64,000 nucleotides of DNA from Bacillus sp. IITD106 (GCF_019459225.1 NZ_JAIAZY010000001.1:124001-188000); one strand, 5' to 3'. Positions 25,985 to 35,485 are shown, numbered from the stretch's first letter. The notes: generated from the letters alone by a model not told the origin. Numbers and translations are program-made.

Positions 25985-26194
25985 ATGAATAAACGATGGA
26001 CAATCGGTAAAATTAAAGAATTTGTTGAGAACAATTCGGAAAGTAAGTTGCTAACGACGGAATATCACGGTTTTTCTCAAAAGCTACTATTTAAATGTGC
26101 ATGTGGTAGCAATTTTGAAAAAACATTTACAAAATTTAAAAATAATCACCAACGTAAATGTGACGTGTGCCAACCGCCAAAAGCGTCACGCTAA
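25985..26194 (+). CDS. Small zinc-ribbon protein
   Basis: A 69-residue basic protein with CACGSNFEKTF and CDVCQPP giving four cysteines of a probable zinc ribbon; the N-terminal part is KEFVENNSESKLL. Likely binds nucleic acid. The RBS is a weak AGGTG. Similar short proteins occur in prophages and accessory DNA. Confidence 0.6.
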   Translation: MNKRWTIGKIKEFVENNSESKLLTTEYHGFSQKLLFKCACGSNFEKTFTKFKNNHQRKCDVCQPPKASR

Positions 26195-26349
26195 AACGTA
26201 TAGCATTCACCAATCGCTATTAGAATTTGTATTTTTCCTTTTTTAAAACAAATATATTAAGCTCATTGGGTGCTTTCATAAACAAGGGGTTGCGGGTTCC
26301 AGCAGCCTTCTTTTTTTAAAAAAGAAAGCTAATTCTGTTAAGGAGCAGG

Positions 26350-26638
26350 TACAGGGAAGGCCTTTATTTTAAAGGTTTATGTACTTTTAGTAGAATATCA
26401 GGGAAGAGGTTATGGAAGTGAAGCCGCTAAACTTTTATTGAAATTTGCTTTTGAAAGATTAAATGCACATAAAGTGGTTGGAATGTGTAATTCAAACAAT
26501 AAAAACTCTGCAGCTTTAATGGAACATATTGGTATGGTAAGGGAAGCTATTTTTAAGGAAGAACTTTTTTGGCAAAACAAATGGACTGACCAATACTATT
26601 ATTCTATTTTAGAAAAGGAGTTTTTTAAAGATACTTAA
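26350..26638 (+). pseudogene. 5'-truncated GNAT acetyltransferase
   Basis: The frame encodes the acetyl-CoA-binding half of a GNAT enzyme: VEYQGRGYGSEAAKLLLKFA, then NSNNKNSAALMEHIGMVREA. It ends normally at 26638, but the N-terminal ~80 residues are absent and no good start with RBS is present. A chopped gene is more likely than a short active one. Confidence 0.7.
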
Positions 26639-26844
26639 TTCCATTGTATGGCGCTCTTCTTGAGTAAGAAGGCGTCTATTTTATATGTTCCCACAAAAAA
26701 GATTGTGAATATTTTCGCTTAAACTAAGAGGTGGGTTAATTTAAGAAGGATTTAAAGGGCACATTTATGCAGTAACTAAAACTTAATTTCTTAGTGTTTA
26801 TTAGAACTTTTTAGTATTTCATAAATGCCCCTTCAAGTAAGTAA

Positions 26845-27852
26845 TTACTCTTTATTCTCTGACTGCCAATTCCACAAATCTACTTCACCTAATTGTTCGC
26901 CTTGAATAAATGAAACATCCTGTAGCTTTAATAATTCTTTAACGGGCCCTGTTACAACAGCTCCATATACGGTAAATCCTTTCTTTTTTATATATTGATA
27001 TTTTTGATCTAAATGCCCCAGTCCTAAAAATTGCTCATAATAGCTTGCGGACTTATTTAAAAGCTCTTCCATATTTTTCACCATTAATTGTTCGCTTTCG
27101 GTAAGTGTATCTTTATCCAATCCATTGATTCGTGCCGTCTCATAATACTTATTATCGTGCTCATTTCCACCTGTTAGACCAATTAAATCAGAAACCATTA
27201 TTAAATTGTCGTTTCCAGACCATCCAGATGGATTGTAATCGACAAACTCACCTGTATACAATGGCATCCATAAAATATTGATATCGTACTTTCTCAGAGA
27301 TTCAATTAGTTGTTTTGAGTCCATAAAACTAGTTGTGGAAAAAGCTAACTCTCCAACGGTTCCTTGAGGGAGTTTTTCTAATGTTTCCCATACATTAGGC
27401 GAGGCATTACCTTCTAGCTTTCTCTCTGTACGAGGATCTACAGGTAACGAAAAAGAAAAATCATTTAGTTGTTTTTGCCCTGGATGTGAAAATGTAATGG
27501 ATGAAAGATTAGATAGTCGCTTCGTCAACAACGCTTGACCAATGACCTTGTCATCATGTCCCACCTTCTTGATTAAGTTATATGACAATTTTTTCGTTCC
27601 GAAAATCGTCATATCTTCTTCTTCAAACCCAAAGTCTCCGCGTACATTCGGAACAGTCCACTCTAATGCAAGTTTCGAGTAATACGCATTTTCTTTTGCT
27701 ATATTGAGTTTGTCTGCAATAAAATTTATCAAAAGCATGTATCCACAATAGATAAAAAAAACAATTAACAATATGCGAAGAACTCGAAAGGTTAATGTAA
27801 ATCTGGATTTCCTTAATATTCGCTTTTCTAAATCTTTATTCCATTCTGTCAT
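26845..27852 (-). CDS. Anti-sigma factor of the adjacent ECF sigma factor
   Basis: A 335-residue protein: a cytosolic N-terminal stretch of ~20 residues, one membrane helix (LRILLIVFFIYCGYMLLINF) and a long extracytoplasmic domain containing two sections like the anti-sigma C-terminal (sigma factor regulator) family. ATG 27852 follows GGGTGGAAGT. It overlaps the sigma gene by 17 bases, a coupling typical of sigma/anti-sigma pairs. It probably holds the sigma factor at the membrane until an envelope signal. Confidence 0.8.
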   Translation of the reverse strand: MTEWNKDLEKRILRKSRFTLTFRVLRILLIVFFIYCGYMLLINFIADKLNIAKENAYYSKLALEWTVPNVRGDFGFEEEDMTIFGTKKLSYNLIKKVGHDDKVIGQALLTKRLSNLSSITFSHPGQKQLNDFSFSLPVDPRTERKLEGNASPNVWETLEKLPQGTVGELAFSTTSFMDSKQLIESLRKYDINILWMPLYTGEFVDYNPSGWSGNDNLIMVSDLIGLTGGNEHDNKYYETARINGLDKDTLTESEQLMVKNMEELLNKSASYYEQFLGLGHLDQKYQYIKKKGFTVYGAVVTGPVKELLKLQDVSFIQGEQLGEVDLWNWQSENKE

Positions 27853-28372
27853 ACTTCCACCCTTTCTTTTCAGCAAGACTCGCTAATCGCTTTCTTGCAC
27901 GATAAAGTGTTATTTTCACTTGTTCTTCCGTCAGTTGTAAGGCATCCATTATTTCTTTATAACTAAATAGCTCATACTCTCGTAAATAAATAATTGAGCG
28001 ATATTGCTCGGGTAAGTATTTTAATAGCTCTTCAAGTTGGTGATTCCGTTCTTTTGTTAAAAGGGATTCTTCTGGGAGCCCGTACGGACTAAGCATTTCT
28101 TTTTTCGACGAAAAGATCGATAAAAGTGGGATTGTCCCCCATCGTTGTTGCTTTCTCCATTCATCTAAATACGCATTGCGAGCCACTTTAAATAGCCAAG
28201 CGCGGGCCTCTTCTCCTTCATATGTGTGTAAATAAACAGTCGCGCGAACAAACGCTTCTTGCGTTAAGTCCTCTGCAAGCTGCGTTGAACCACATAACTT
28301 TAGTAGGTAAAAATAAAGGGGTCTGGCATACTGCTTATATAGATTTTCTAATTGTTGTCGCTGATTTTGCAT
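27836..28372 (-). CDS. ECF-type RNA polymerase sigma factor
   Basis: A 178-residue sigma-70-family ECF factor. Region 2 contains AEDLTQEAFVRATVYLHTYE and ARAWLFKVARNAYLDEWRKQ. Region 4 contains LPEQYRSIIYLREYELFSYK and ITLYRARKRL. ATG 28372 follows GAGGGGGGCAAA. It resembles SigM/YlaC-type factors. An ECF-type promoter lies upstream, so it probably activates itself. Confidence 0.92.
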   Translation of the reverse strand: MQNQRQQLENLYKQYARPLYFYLLKLCGSTQLAEDLTQEAFVRATVYLHTYEGEEARAWLFKVARNAYLDEWRKQQRWGTIPLLSIFSSKKEMLSPYGLPEESLLTKERNHQLEELLKYLPEQYRSIIYLREYELFSYKEIMDALQLTEEQVKITLYRARKRLASLAEKKGWKYDRME

Positions 28373-28402
28373 TTTGCCCCCCTCTTTACTAATCTCGCTA
28401 CT

Positions 28403-28430
28403 AACACGTTTAGCCAACTAAATTGTTACA
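28403..28430 (-). promoter_or_regulatory. ECF-type autoregulatory promoter
   Basis: On the minus strand TGTAAC (28425-28430) and CGTGTT (28403-28408) are separated by 16 bases, matching the -35/-10 pattern of SigM/W/X-type ECF promoters. It lies 30 bases before the sigma gene start. Confidence 0.6.
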
Positions 28431-28684
28431 GTTATTCTAATAAATATTTTTAAAATACTCTTTTTAGTAGGAAACATTTCTCAATCTACAGTATCAGCAT
28501 GGTTAGGAATTTGAAAGTAAATTTGCGAAACATGCTTATTCAATGTAATGTATTGCTTTAATTTAAAATCTAATAATTGATTACAAAGAAAGGTCCCTGC
28601 TTTAAAATAAAAGTAGGGATTTTTGGCGTTTTAATAGACTTGGGGATATGTAAAAATAGGGGTCCTTATCGAAGTAAAGTTCCT

Positions 28685-29014
28685 TTAGTTTAAGCTTTGA
28701 TTTTTTATTATTTCATCAAAATAATCATTTGGATTAGAGATGTCATTATCAATAAAAACCTTTGCCCAATGCTTGAACATATATAGATAGGAGTCTTTAT
28801 CCATGCTTAAATTTCCTAATTCGTCAACGTCTCCTTGGACTTGTACTGTATCATTTTTTAAATCAACAATGACAGTCATATATATATCTTCTTTGTATAA
28901 AACAGTACAGGTTACTTGTTGATTCACTAAATCAACTTTAGGAAATTCGTGTCGCACTCCTGTGGGCTTGAAAATTGTATATCCATCATTAGATAGATTC
29001 GAATTATTCTTCAT
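28685..29014 (-). CDS. Uncharacterised 109-residue protein
   Basis: A soluble, acidic protein with a strong RBS (GAGGTGAAAAT). The middle alternates strand-like stretches (VTCTVLYKEDIYMTVIVDLK) and the end is helical (YLYMFKHWAKVFIDNDISNP). No known motif. It is monocistronic. Confidence 0.65.
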   Translation of the reverse strand: MKNNSNLSNDGYTIFKPTGVRHEFPKVDLVNQQVTCTVLYKEDIYMTVIVDLKNDTVQVQGDVDELGNLSMDKDSYLYMFKHWAKVFIDNDISNPNDYFDEIIKNQSLN

Positions 29015-29336
29015 ATTTTCACCTCAATAATCTTAAATAGTGTACTTCATTTATTATTACATAGGTTAGTTGTTTTTGTGCTTAAACAAAGATTGTTAAT
29101 ATATCAGGGGGATTGTTAAAATATGTTTACAAAATCAGGTCATTATTGATTATTTTAAATATCGTACCAGAGAAATAAATAACCAGATTTATGTCTTAGA
29201 TATAAATATACATATATTTAAAGGGCAAAAATGTATTATTCAACTAACGAGTAGCTTATATATAGTATCCATTTCAAATCCTTTATGTGGTGCACCTTTT
29301 ATCATTGTTTACATGTAACCATAGAAAGGCGTTTAA

Positions 29337-29441
29337 GGACTTGACTTGGAGCCTCTGTGGGCATGATTGGTCTTGAAAGGCTGAAGCCGTTGTTTCATCT
29401 GGCAAACGAGCCTATCATCCCCACCCCTCCAAGTAAAGTCC
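29337..29441. repeat. Long two-stem hairpin in a 900-base non-coding stretch
   Basis: The outer arms GGACTTGACTTGGAG (29337-29351) and CTCCAAGTAAAGTCC (29427-29441) pair at 14 of 15 positions. The inner arms at 29357-29370 and 29411-29424 pair at 12 of 14. The whole forms a stable ~105-nt hairpin. 29.0-29.9 kb contains no gene otherwise. It may be a structured RNA or the end of a mobile element; no family is recognised. Confidence 0.5.
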
Positions 29442-29567
29442 TATCGTTGTTTAAGTTGAAAACTATAATTATTTACTATATATAATGCTTCTACAAAGAT
29501 ACAAATATGGTGTTTTTCGTATCTTTACTTATGTTAAATACGGTGGAAAATCATACTACATATAAGG

Positions 29568-29601
29568 ATGCTTTACTCCAATAAGGAATAAAGCATTTTT
29601 T
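29568..29601 (+). terminator. Orphan Rho-independent terminator
   Basis: ATGCTTTA/TAAAGCAT stem followed by TTTTTT on the plus strand, without a gene upstream. It may end a transcript covering the 29337-29441 hairpin. Confidence 0.6.
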
Positions 29602-29915
29602 GGTGAAAATCTATTGAACTACCATGAAAATAAACTTCTCTAACCATCAAAAAAGACAATACCAAAGAAAACTCGCCTTATGTGTTAAAAAAATGAGAGA
29701 GCTAAGGATCATTAATCTATGGATTGATTGACTGGATTAATAAACAGTATGGTCATACCAATATATTTTCATTCTCTGTGGTGAAGCAGTGATTTCCGCT
29801 TCATGTATGGCTAAACAAAGCAGTTTAATTAAATTTGAATTTTTCCAAAGTAAGAACCAAAATATTAAAACCATCTATTAAATTCGAAACAATAGATGGT
29901 TTTGTGCGGTTTATT

Positions 29916-30410
29916 TTATTTTATAGGTTGGCAGCATAAACTGCCTTCACCTTTTTCAAGAGCAGACTTTAAACTACTTAGAACACCTGCCCAAGCCATT
30001 TGATGCCACTCATATGCTTCTTTCCAGCTATCATTTCCTTTAAATCCTGTATGTTCAACAATAACTTTTGTAGATTTGGTATCAACTGGTTCAAAACTAA
30101 CATTTACAGTAGTTAATTCACTTTCACTATTCATGATAGATTCAAATTGATCTGGGCCTTTCCAAGTGAATCGTAATTCTTTTTCATCAACAAGTTTAAT
30201 AATCTTACAACCTTTTGTATTCATTCCCGTTTTATTTCCAGGAATAAAATAAAGTTCATAAGCGCCACCTTCAATTGCTTCTACGACTGCTTCAGGTGCG
30301 AACCATTCTGAAACTCGTTCAGATATTGTCCAAGCATACCAAACTAATTGTAAGGGTGCATTCATTGTAACCTCATTAATAATGGCTTTATCATTTGTAG
30401 TGGTTGTCAA
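29916..30410 (-). CDS. SRPBCC / AHSA1-type protein
   Basis: A ~164-residue START-like domain protein: NAPLQLVWYAWTISERVSEW (helix-grip N-terminus), an ELYFIPGN strand and a C-terminal long helix EAYEWHQMAWAGVLSSLKSA. TTG 30410 is chosen because AGGAGG lies 7 bases upstream, whereas the frame upstream of it lacks an RBS. Ends in a double Cys (CCQPIK). Such proteins bind hydrophobic ligands or Hsp90-like partners; the ligand is unknown. Confidence 0.8.
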   Translation of the reverse strand: MTTTTNDKAIINEVTMNAPLQLVWYAWTISERVSEWFAPEAVVEAIEGGAYELYFIPGNKTGMNTKGCKIIKLVDEKELRFTWKGPDQFESIMNSESELTTVNVSFEPVDTKSTKVIVEHTGFKGNDSWKEAYEWHQMAWAGVLSSLKSALEKGEGSLCCQPIK

Positions 30411-30570
30411 AACAAATCCTCCTATTGGAAATATGTTCATTTGTAGAATACCATTAATAGAGAGTTAAACAAAGAATTTTCTGATTCGTTTTAAAAGAGA
30501 GATTGTAATGAACGGGTCATACGACTTGAAGATGTTTTAAGGAAAGATAGTAATATTGGAGGGTCATCTC

Positions 30571-30996
30571 ATGTTTATAGTAAATGTAGAAGGTGCAATT
30601 CGTCGAAATGATAAATGGCTTTTAATCCTTAGAAGTAAAAAGGAGGAACACGCGGGCGGCTCTCTATCTCTTGTTGGTGGGAAGTGCGAAATCGAAGGAA
30701 ATTCTTCCGACATTTTGGAAAGGACGTTGCAAAGAGAAATATTTGAAGAAGTAGGAATCGAAGTGACAGGCCTAAGATACGTAAATAGTTCCTCGTTTGT
30801 AACTCATTCAGGGCTTAATGTCATTGACATAGTTTTTTTATGTCATCATAAAGCGGGTGAACCTTATGCTAAAAGTACGGAAGAAGTTGATGATGTCGTA
30901 TGGATGACCACACCAGAGATCTTATCCCACAATGGATTACCCGCGTATTTAAAAGAAAATATAAAACTTGCTGAGAAGCTATTATATGATATGTAA
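30571..30996 (+). CDS. NUDIX hydrolase
   Basis: A 141-residue Nudix enzyme. The box is GGKCEIEGNSSDILERTLQR followed by EIFEEVGIEV. ATG 30571 has GGAGGG 8 bases upstream; an in-frame TTG at 30556 sits on the RBS itself and is rejected. Substrate unknown. Confidence 0.88.
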   Translation: MFIVNVEGAIRRNDKWLLILRSKKEEHAGGSLSLVGGKCEIEGNSSDILERTLQREIFEEVGIEVTGLRYVNSSSFVTHSGLNVIDIVFLCHHKAGEPYAKSTEEVDDVVWMTTPEILSHNGLPAYLKENIKLAEKLLYDM

Positions 30997-31224
30997 CATT
31001 ATAATAATCTTCTTTATCCAAGGGTACATTGTTGCAATAAGGAAGGACGGCTTTTTCCTTATTGAAGTAATGAGCAGGTTAGCATTAGCACGATTAAAAC
31101 AGACTCTACTCATTCATTAATAAATTGCACACAATGATTACAAAAAATAAAGACTTATAAATCATATAATTTTCTTATAAAGTCAATTTAACAAAGAGTT
31201 TACGAAAATATATAGAGGTGTATT

Positions 31225-31872
31225 ATGTCAAAAATAATAAAAATTGAACGTCCCAAAATCTCATCTGATTTAGAAAGTGCAAATTTCCATAACATTTTTT
31301 ATGAAGAAGAGCCTCAATTAGTAAACTGCTCGGTCAAAAATTCTCAAATAGACAATGAGTCAGTAGATAGACTTATCTTATCGAAAGTAATTTTTAAAAA
31401 CGTCACCTTTATGAATAGTATCTTTATGAACATAGATATGACTGATGTGGTTTTTGATCATTGCAATTTATCCAATGTACGTTTGTGCGGAGGTACTATA
31501 CATAGAGCTGAGTTTAAAGACTGCAAACTCTTGGGCTTAGATTTATCAAAAGCTAGTCTGGGGAACGTTCTTTTTGAAAACTGCGGCTTAAACTTCAGTA
31601 ATTTTGCAGAAGCTCGTTTAAAACAGGTGAATTTTGAAATGTCGTCTTTGAGAAGTGCTAATTTTTTCGACTCCAAGTTTAATAAAATTGGTCTCAATCG
31701 ATGTGATATTAATGATATTGATTTTACACATACGAGCCTTAAAGCTGTTGATATAAGTACGTGCACATTTGAACAAATTAATGTGTCTATCGAAAGTTTG
31801 GTGGGATGCGAAGTTTCTTCAAATCAAGCAATAGGATTTTCAAAATTATTAGGACTAAAAATTAAAGATTAA
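31225..31872 (+). CDS. Pentapeptide-repeat protein
   Basis: A 215-residue protein made almost wholly of pentapeptide-like units, for example VIFKNVTFMNSIFMNIDMTD and later NFSNFAEARLKQVNFEMSSL, in which every fifth residue is Phe or Leu. This predicts a right-handed quadrilateral beta helix. Relatives include DNA-mimicking gyrase protectors (Qnr, McbG), but the target cannot be told here. It is flanked by sequence pieces that recur side by side at 50.3 kb. Confidence 0.85.
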   Translation: MSKIIKIERPKISSDLESANFHNIFYEEEPQLVNCSVKNSQIDNESVDRLILSKVIFKNVTFMNSIFMNIDMTDVVFDHCNLSNVRLCGGTIHRAEFKDCKLLGLDLSKASLGNVLFENCGLNFSNFAEARLKQVNFEMSSLRSANFFDSKFNKIGLNRCDINDIDFTHTSLKAVDISTCTFEQINVSIESLVGCEVSSNQAIGFSKLLGLKIKD

Positions 31873-32019
31873 TTCATTGCTAGGCTACTAATCAGATTAT
31901 AGTAGAGGGAAAAAGGAATTCAGCGCTTAGAGATGTTCAGAAATAATTTTAACTTGAACCTTACGTAACGTTATGTTTTATAGTGTACTTAACAGTGAAT
32001 AAGAGAAAGGATAAGTAAA

Positions 32020-32889
32020 ATGAAAAACACAATTGTTAAGACACTCATTTATGACAAACAAGTTCGTTTATTTTTTGTTGATAATACAATATTAATTAAT
32101 GATATTCTTCGACTTAACAAAGAAACAAACAAAACTCTTAAACTTATATTAGGAAAAACCATTTCAGTTGTGAGCTTAATTTCAGGAACCTTAAAAGGGG
32201 ATCAAAGAATAAGTTTCCATATGACAATGAGTGATCCAAAATATAAAGTTTTTGCCGATGCAGATGCAAAAGGAAATGTTCGTGGTTATCTCAATGGGGA
32301 ATTATTGAAAATCTCTAATGATCCTATTAATAAAATATCTCTTGACCGGCTTATTGGTAATAAAGGAACGATTCGTGTGATAAAAGGATCTGCAATGAAT
32401 CAATTTACTGGCATAACTGATATGCCATATCGAAACATTGTTGATGACATTTCACATTATTTCATTCAGAGTGAGCAAACTCAAACATATATAGGAGCCA
32501 ATCTTGGATTTGGAAATGACAACTGTGTATTATTCAGTCATGCTATATTTGCTCAATTACTTCCAGGCGCTAAGCCTAACCTAATTGATCGTGTAAAACA
32601 CACAGTTAATACGAATCAAGAGTTCTTTTCTAACTTGAATAAAGTTAGCAAGAACAATATTGATAAAAAGTTAAGTGAGTTATTTAAGGATGTACAAGTA
32701 ATGGGATATAGTCCTGTCCAATTTTTCTGTGGATGCTCAAAAGAAATGTTCTTCGGGATGCTCCATTCTTTAAGCCAGAATGAATTAATACAGGCAATAA
32801 ATAATAAAGAAGCTATTGACACAGCTTGTCATATCTGTGGGAGGACCTATAGCTTCAAATATAATGAAATTCAAGAAATTTTGAAGTAA
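32020..32889 (+). CDS. hslO: Redox-regulated chaperone Hsp33 (possibly second copy)
   Basis: A 289-residue Hsp33. The zinc-binding C-terminus has FFCGCSKEMFF and CHICGRTYSF, the CxC and CxxC redox switch. The N-terminal domain has SGTLKGDQRISFHMTMSDPK. In Bacillales the usual hslO lies near ftsH and cysK. Here it adjoins a MerR regulator, and its stop is 45 bases before that gene's start, suggesting an acquired paralogue. It prevents aggregation under oxidative stress. Confidence 0.92.
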   Translation: MKNTIVKTLIYDKQVRLFFVDNTILINDILRLNKETNKTLKLILGKTISVVSLISGTLKGDQRISFHMTMSDPKYKVFADADAKGNVRGYLNGELLKISNDPINKISLDRLIGNKGTIRVIKGSAMNQFTGITDMPYRNIVDDISHYFIQSEQTQTYIGANLGFGNDNCVLFSHAIFAQLLPGAKPNLIDRVKHTVNTNQEFFSNLNKVSKNNIDKKLSELFKDVQVMGYSPVQFFCGCSKEMFFGMLHSLSQNELIQAINNKEAIDTACHICGRTYSFKYNEIQEILK

Positions 32890-32933
32890 TGATAATCAGT
32901 ACGTTTAATACATTTTATAAGGATGAAATATGT

Positions 32934-33656
32934 ATGAAAGAATACTGGAAAGTTGGAGAGCTTGCATCATTGACGGGCTTAACGATAAGAACTTTAAGAT
33001 ATTATGATCAAATTGATTTGCTCCCGCCTTCTCAATATACAGAGTCTGGACATAGGCTTTATACAAAAACGGATTTGGCTCTACTTCAACAGATCTTGGC
33101 TCTAAAACAAATGGGATTCTCTTTGGATGATATAAAGACTGTCATTACGAACAAAGAAAAAGGTTTTGCCATCAACATTATAGAATCTCAAATAACTCGT
33201 ATAAAGAGAGATATACAAGTTCAACAAAATCTACTTTATGAATTAGAGGGTGTTTTAAAAACAATTCGTAGTAAAAAAAGAATGTCCATTGAAGAATTAA
33301 CAAAACTATTAGGTGCAATGAAAATGTACCAAGAAAAATATTTTACAAAAGAGCAATTAGACATGATGAAGAATTATTATGATCAATATGATGAAGATAC
33401 TTTAAAAGAAGTAGAACAAGAATTTAGAATGATTTTGGAAAAAATACAATTAGAAAAAGAAAATGGAACACCCCCTAATAGTAGTAAGGTAAAAGCATTG
33501 GCAGAAAAATGGAGTGAGATTGTTTACTCATTCACAGGGTATGACCAAGATTTAAAGAAACAAACTGAAAAATTCCATGCTGAAAACCCCGATAATAATT
33601 TGCAGTATGGGATGGATGCAGAATTATATAAGTATATACAGAAAGCATTAGAATAA
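32934..33656 (+). CDS. MerR-family regulator with TipAS-like ligand domain
   Basis: A 240-residue regulator: N-terminal MerR winged helix (YWKVGELASLTGLTIRTLRY, then YDQIDLLPPS), a dimerisation coiled coil (about 75-125), then a helical TipAS-type domain (KYFTKEQLDMMKNYYDQYDE). ATG 32934 follows AAGGAT. TipAL proteins bind thiopeptides and other drugs. Located right after hslO, so the two may respond together to a toxic compound or oxidative stress. Confidence 0.88.
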   Translation: MKEYWKVGELASLTGLTIRTLRYYDQIDLLPPSQYTESGHRLYTKTDLALLQQILALKQMGFSLDDIKTVITNKEKGFAINIIESQITRIKRDIQVQQNLLYELEGVLKTIRSKKRMSIEELTKLLGAMKMYQEKYFTKEQLDMMKNYYDQYDEDTLKEVEQEFRMILEKIQLEKENGTPPNSSKVKALAEKWSEIVYSFTGYDQDLKKQTEKFHAENPDNNLQYGMDAELYKYIQKALE

Positions 33657-33793
33657 TTATTTAATTCTTACTGACAAGCTCAGTATTGGGAGTCACTTCT
33701 ATAATTTATGAGGTATTAATGTTTTTAAGTTCAGAACTTCGCAATCTTTATTACGTCTCATTGGGGCGAGGAAGGTCGCTGAATTATGGTGCT

Positions 33794-34291
33794 TTAGGAC
33801 CAATCAACGCCACCCCAAGAGGATTGCAACTTTCGCAACAAAACAATTTGGCCGAGATGATACGTATCGTGCATCATGATATTGCTGAGCAAATACTCAA
33901 TAGAGTACCTGTTAGGGGCATACGGAGCTTTTAACTTTTCATCGTTAAGGTCCGCAATGACCGTTTTTAATTTATTCATGACTTCATTGAGCCGCTGCAC
34001 AGTCTGGGCCCACCCAATTTCGTCTTCTGGATCCCCTGAATTTCCAAAGGTTTCATCGTTGTCTTCTGCCTTATGCGGATTCTCTGTACCCTTAATTCGA
34101 TGGATTACGTCTTCATTCCAAAATATCAAGTGGTTGACAATCTGCCAAATTGAATTGCTGTTTCCCGAACTTGTCCATGCTGCCTCAGCTGCGGTGACTC
34201 CATGAAGTGCCTGATCCATAGATGCAAACCAATCATTCTCATGGCAATGCATGTCGAGTTGTTCTAAAAACATTTTGGTTACAATTTGCAT
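33794..34291 (-). CDS. DinB-family protein
   Basis: A 165-residue four-helix-bundle protein. Metal-ligand histidines are seen in NHLIFWNEDVIHR (residues ~53-65) and MMHDTYHLGQIVLLRKLQ near the C-terminus (HxxxH). DinB_2 proteins are metal-dependent thiol-transferase-like enzymes such as bacillithiol transferases. It is the last accessory gene before walJ. The 390 bases up to walJ hold no gene apart from its terminator. Confidence 0.88.
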   Translation of the reverse strand: MQIVTKMFLEQLDMHCHENDWFASMDQALHGVTAAEAAWTSSGNSNSIWQIVNHLIFWNEDVIHRIKGTENPHKAEDNDETFGNSGDPEDEIGWAQTVQRLNEVMNKLKTVIADLNDEKLKAPYAPNRYSIEYLLSNIMMHDTYHLGQIVLLRKLQSSWGGVDWS

Positions 34292-34630
34292 ACAATTAAT
34301 CTCCTCACTCTTTAGTGTAATCTTTCAAGGTTAATAAGATAAGAAAAAATCTGACTATAGAATCAATTAATCGGCCCTAAAAAGGTAAAAACCAAATCCA
34401 AGTGGTCCCTTCCATTTTGGACATACCTTCCTCTCCAACATGGCAGGGTAAGTCGAAATTTCTGGGTGACGATAGCATGCATAGCATAAAATTAATGAAT
34501 ACTCCAAGCATTAATTTTGAGAATACAACAAAACCATAATCACTATGACTTATTCGGCACATCCAGCTTTTATTCCTTCATCAATCGAGGGCGTAAATGA
34601 AAAAAATGTTTCCTAGTTATGCACAAAAAA

Positions 34631-34665
34631 AGAATGAATGCATCCATATTGAATGTCTTCATTCT
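34631..34665 (-). terminator. Terminator of the wal operon
   Basis: Stem AGAATGAA/TTCATTCT followed by TTTTTTT on the minus strand, 20 bases past the walJ stop. It ends the walRKHIJ transcript before htrA, which normally belongs to the same cluster. Confidence 0.8.
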
Positions 34666-34685
34666 TTCCTACTTTCTTGCCACTA

Positions 34686-35480
34686 TTAAACCGCCGTCAA
34701 CGCGGTCGGAATAAACGGATCCGTATCAAACAGCTCAAACTGCTTCCCAACAGGCATATCCTTCGCTTCCAGTGTCTGCTGCACACTCATCCGCGCAAGA
34801 TCCTTCATATTATTATCCCGGCTTAAATGCGCAAGGTAAATCCGTTTCGTACAGTCGCCAATCACGTCACTCATCGCCAAGGCCGCATCTTCATTCGACA
34901 CATGTCCGACATCGCTTAAAATTCTTCGCTTTACACTCCATGGGTATCTGCCCATTTGCAGCATCCCGATATCGTGATTGCTTTCGAATACATACATATC
35001 CGCATTGGAAATGAGTCCTTTCATGCGGTCGCTGACGTACCCTGTATCCGTAATCAATACGAGTTTTTTCCCTCCCGCACGAAATATGTAAAACATCGGC
35101 TCTGCCGCATCATGGGAGACACCGAATGACTCGATATCAAGCCCGCCGAATGATTTCACGGTTTCCATTCCGAATACAAATTTTTGATCTACCTTAATTT
35201 CTCCGATCATTCCGTCCATTGCCTGCCACGTGCGCTCATTCGCATAAATCGGAAGTTTATATTTACGGGCCATAACGCCGAGCCCTTTTATATGATCACT
35301 ATGTTCATGTGTGACGAGAATCCCATTCAACTTCGCCGGGTCGCGGCCGATTTCTTGAAAGAGCTTGTCCATTTGCTTACCGCTTAAGCCCGCATCGACT
35401 AAGAAGGAATGGCTTTCCGTTTCAATATAAATGGCATTCCCGGAACTGCCGCTCGCCAGCACACTGAATTGCATTGACAT
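34686..35480 (-). CDS. walJ: MBL-fold exonuclease-like protein WalJ (YycJ)
   Basis: A 264-residue metallo-beta-lactamase-fold protein. The metal motif [10 protein letters not shown] is present, plus [15 protein letters not shown] and later ITDTGYVSD. It is a YycJ-type 5' exonuclease linked to DNA mismatch repair in other Bacillales. Five bases after walI. Confidence 0.95.
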   Translation of the reverse strand: MSMQFSVLASGSSGNAIYIETESHSFLVDAGLSGKQMDKLFQEIGRDPAKLNGILVTHEHSDHIKGLGVMARKYKLPIYANERTWQAMDGMIGEIKVDQKFVFGMETVKSFGGLDIESFGVSHDAAEPMFYIFRAGGKKLVLITDTGYVSDRMKGLISNADMYVFESNHDIGMLQMGRYPWSVKRRILSDVGHVSNEDAALAMSDVIGDCTKRIYLAHLSRDNNMKDLARMSVQQTLEAKDMPVGKQFELFDTDPFIPTALTAV

Positions 35481-35485
35481 TCAGT

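Noticed and set aside
33686-33934. 82-codon plus-strand frame after the MerR gene
   Set aside because: It is antisense to the 3' end of the DinB gene and has no independent support.
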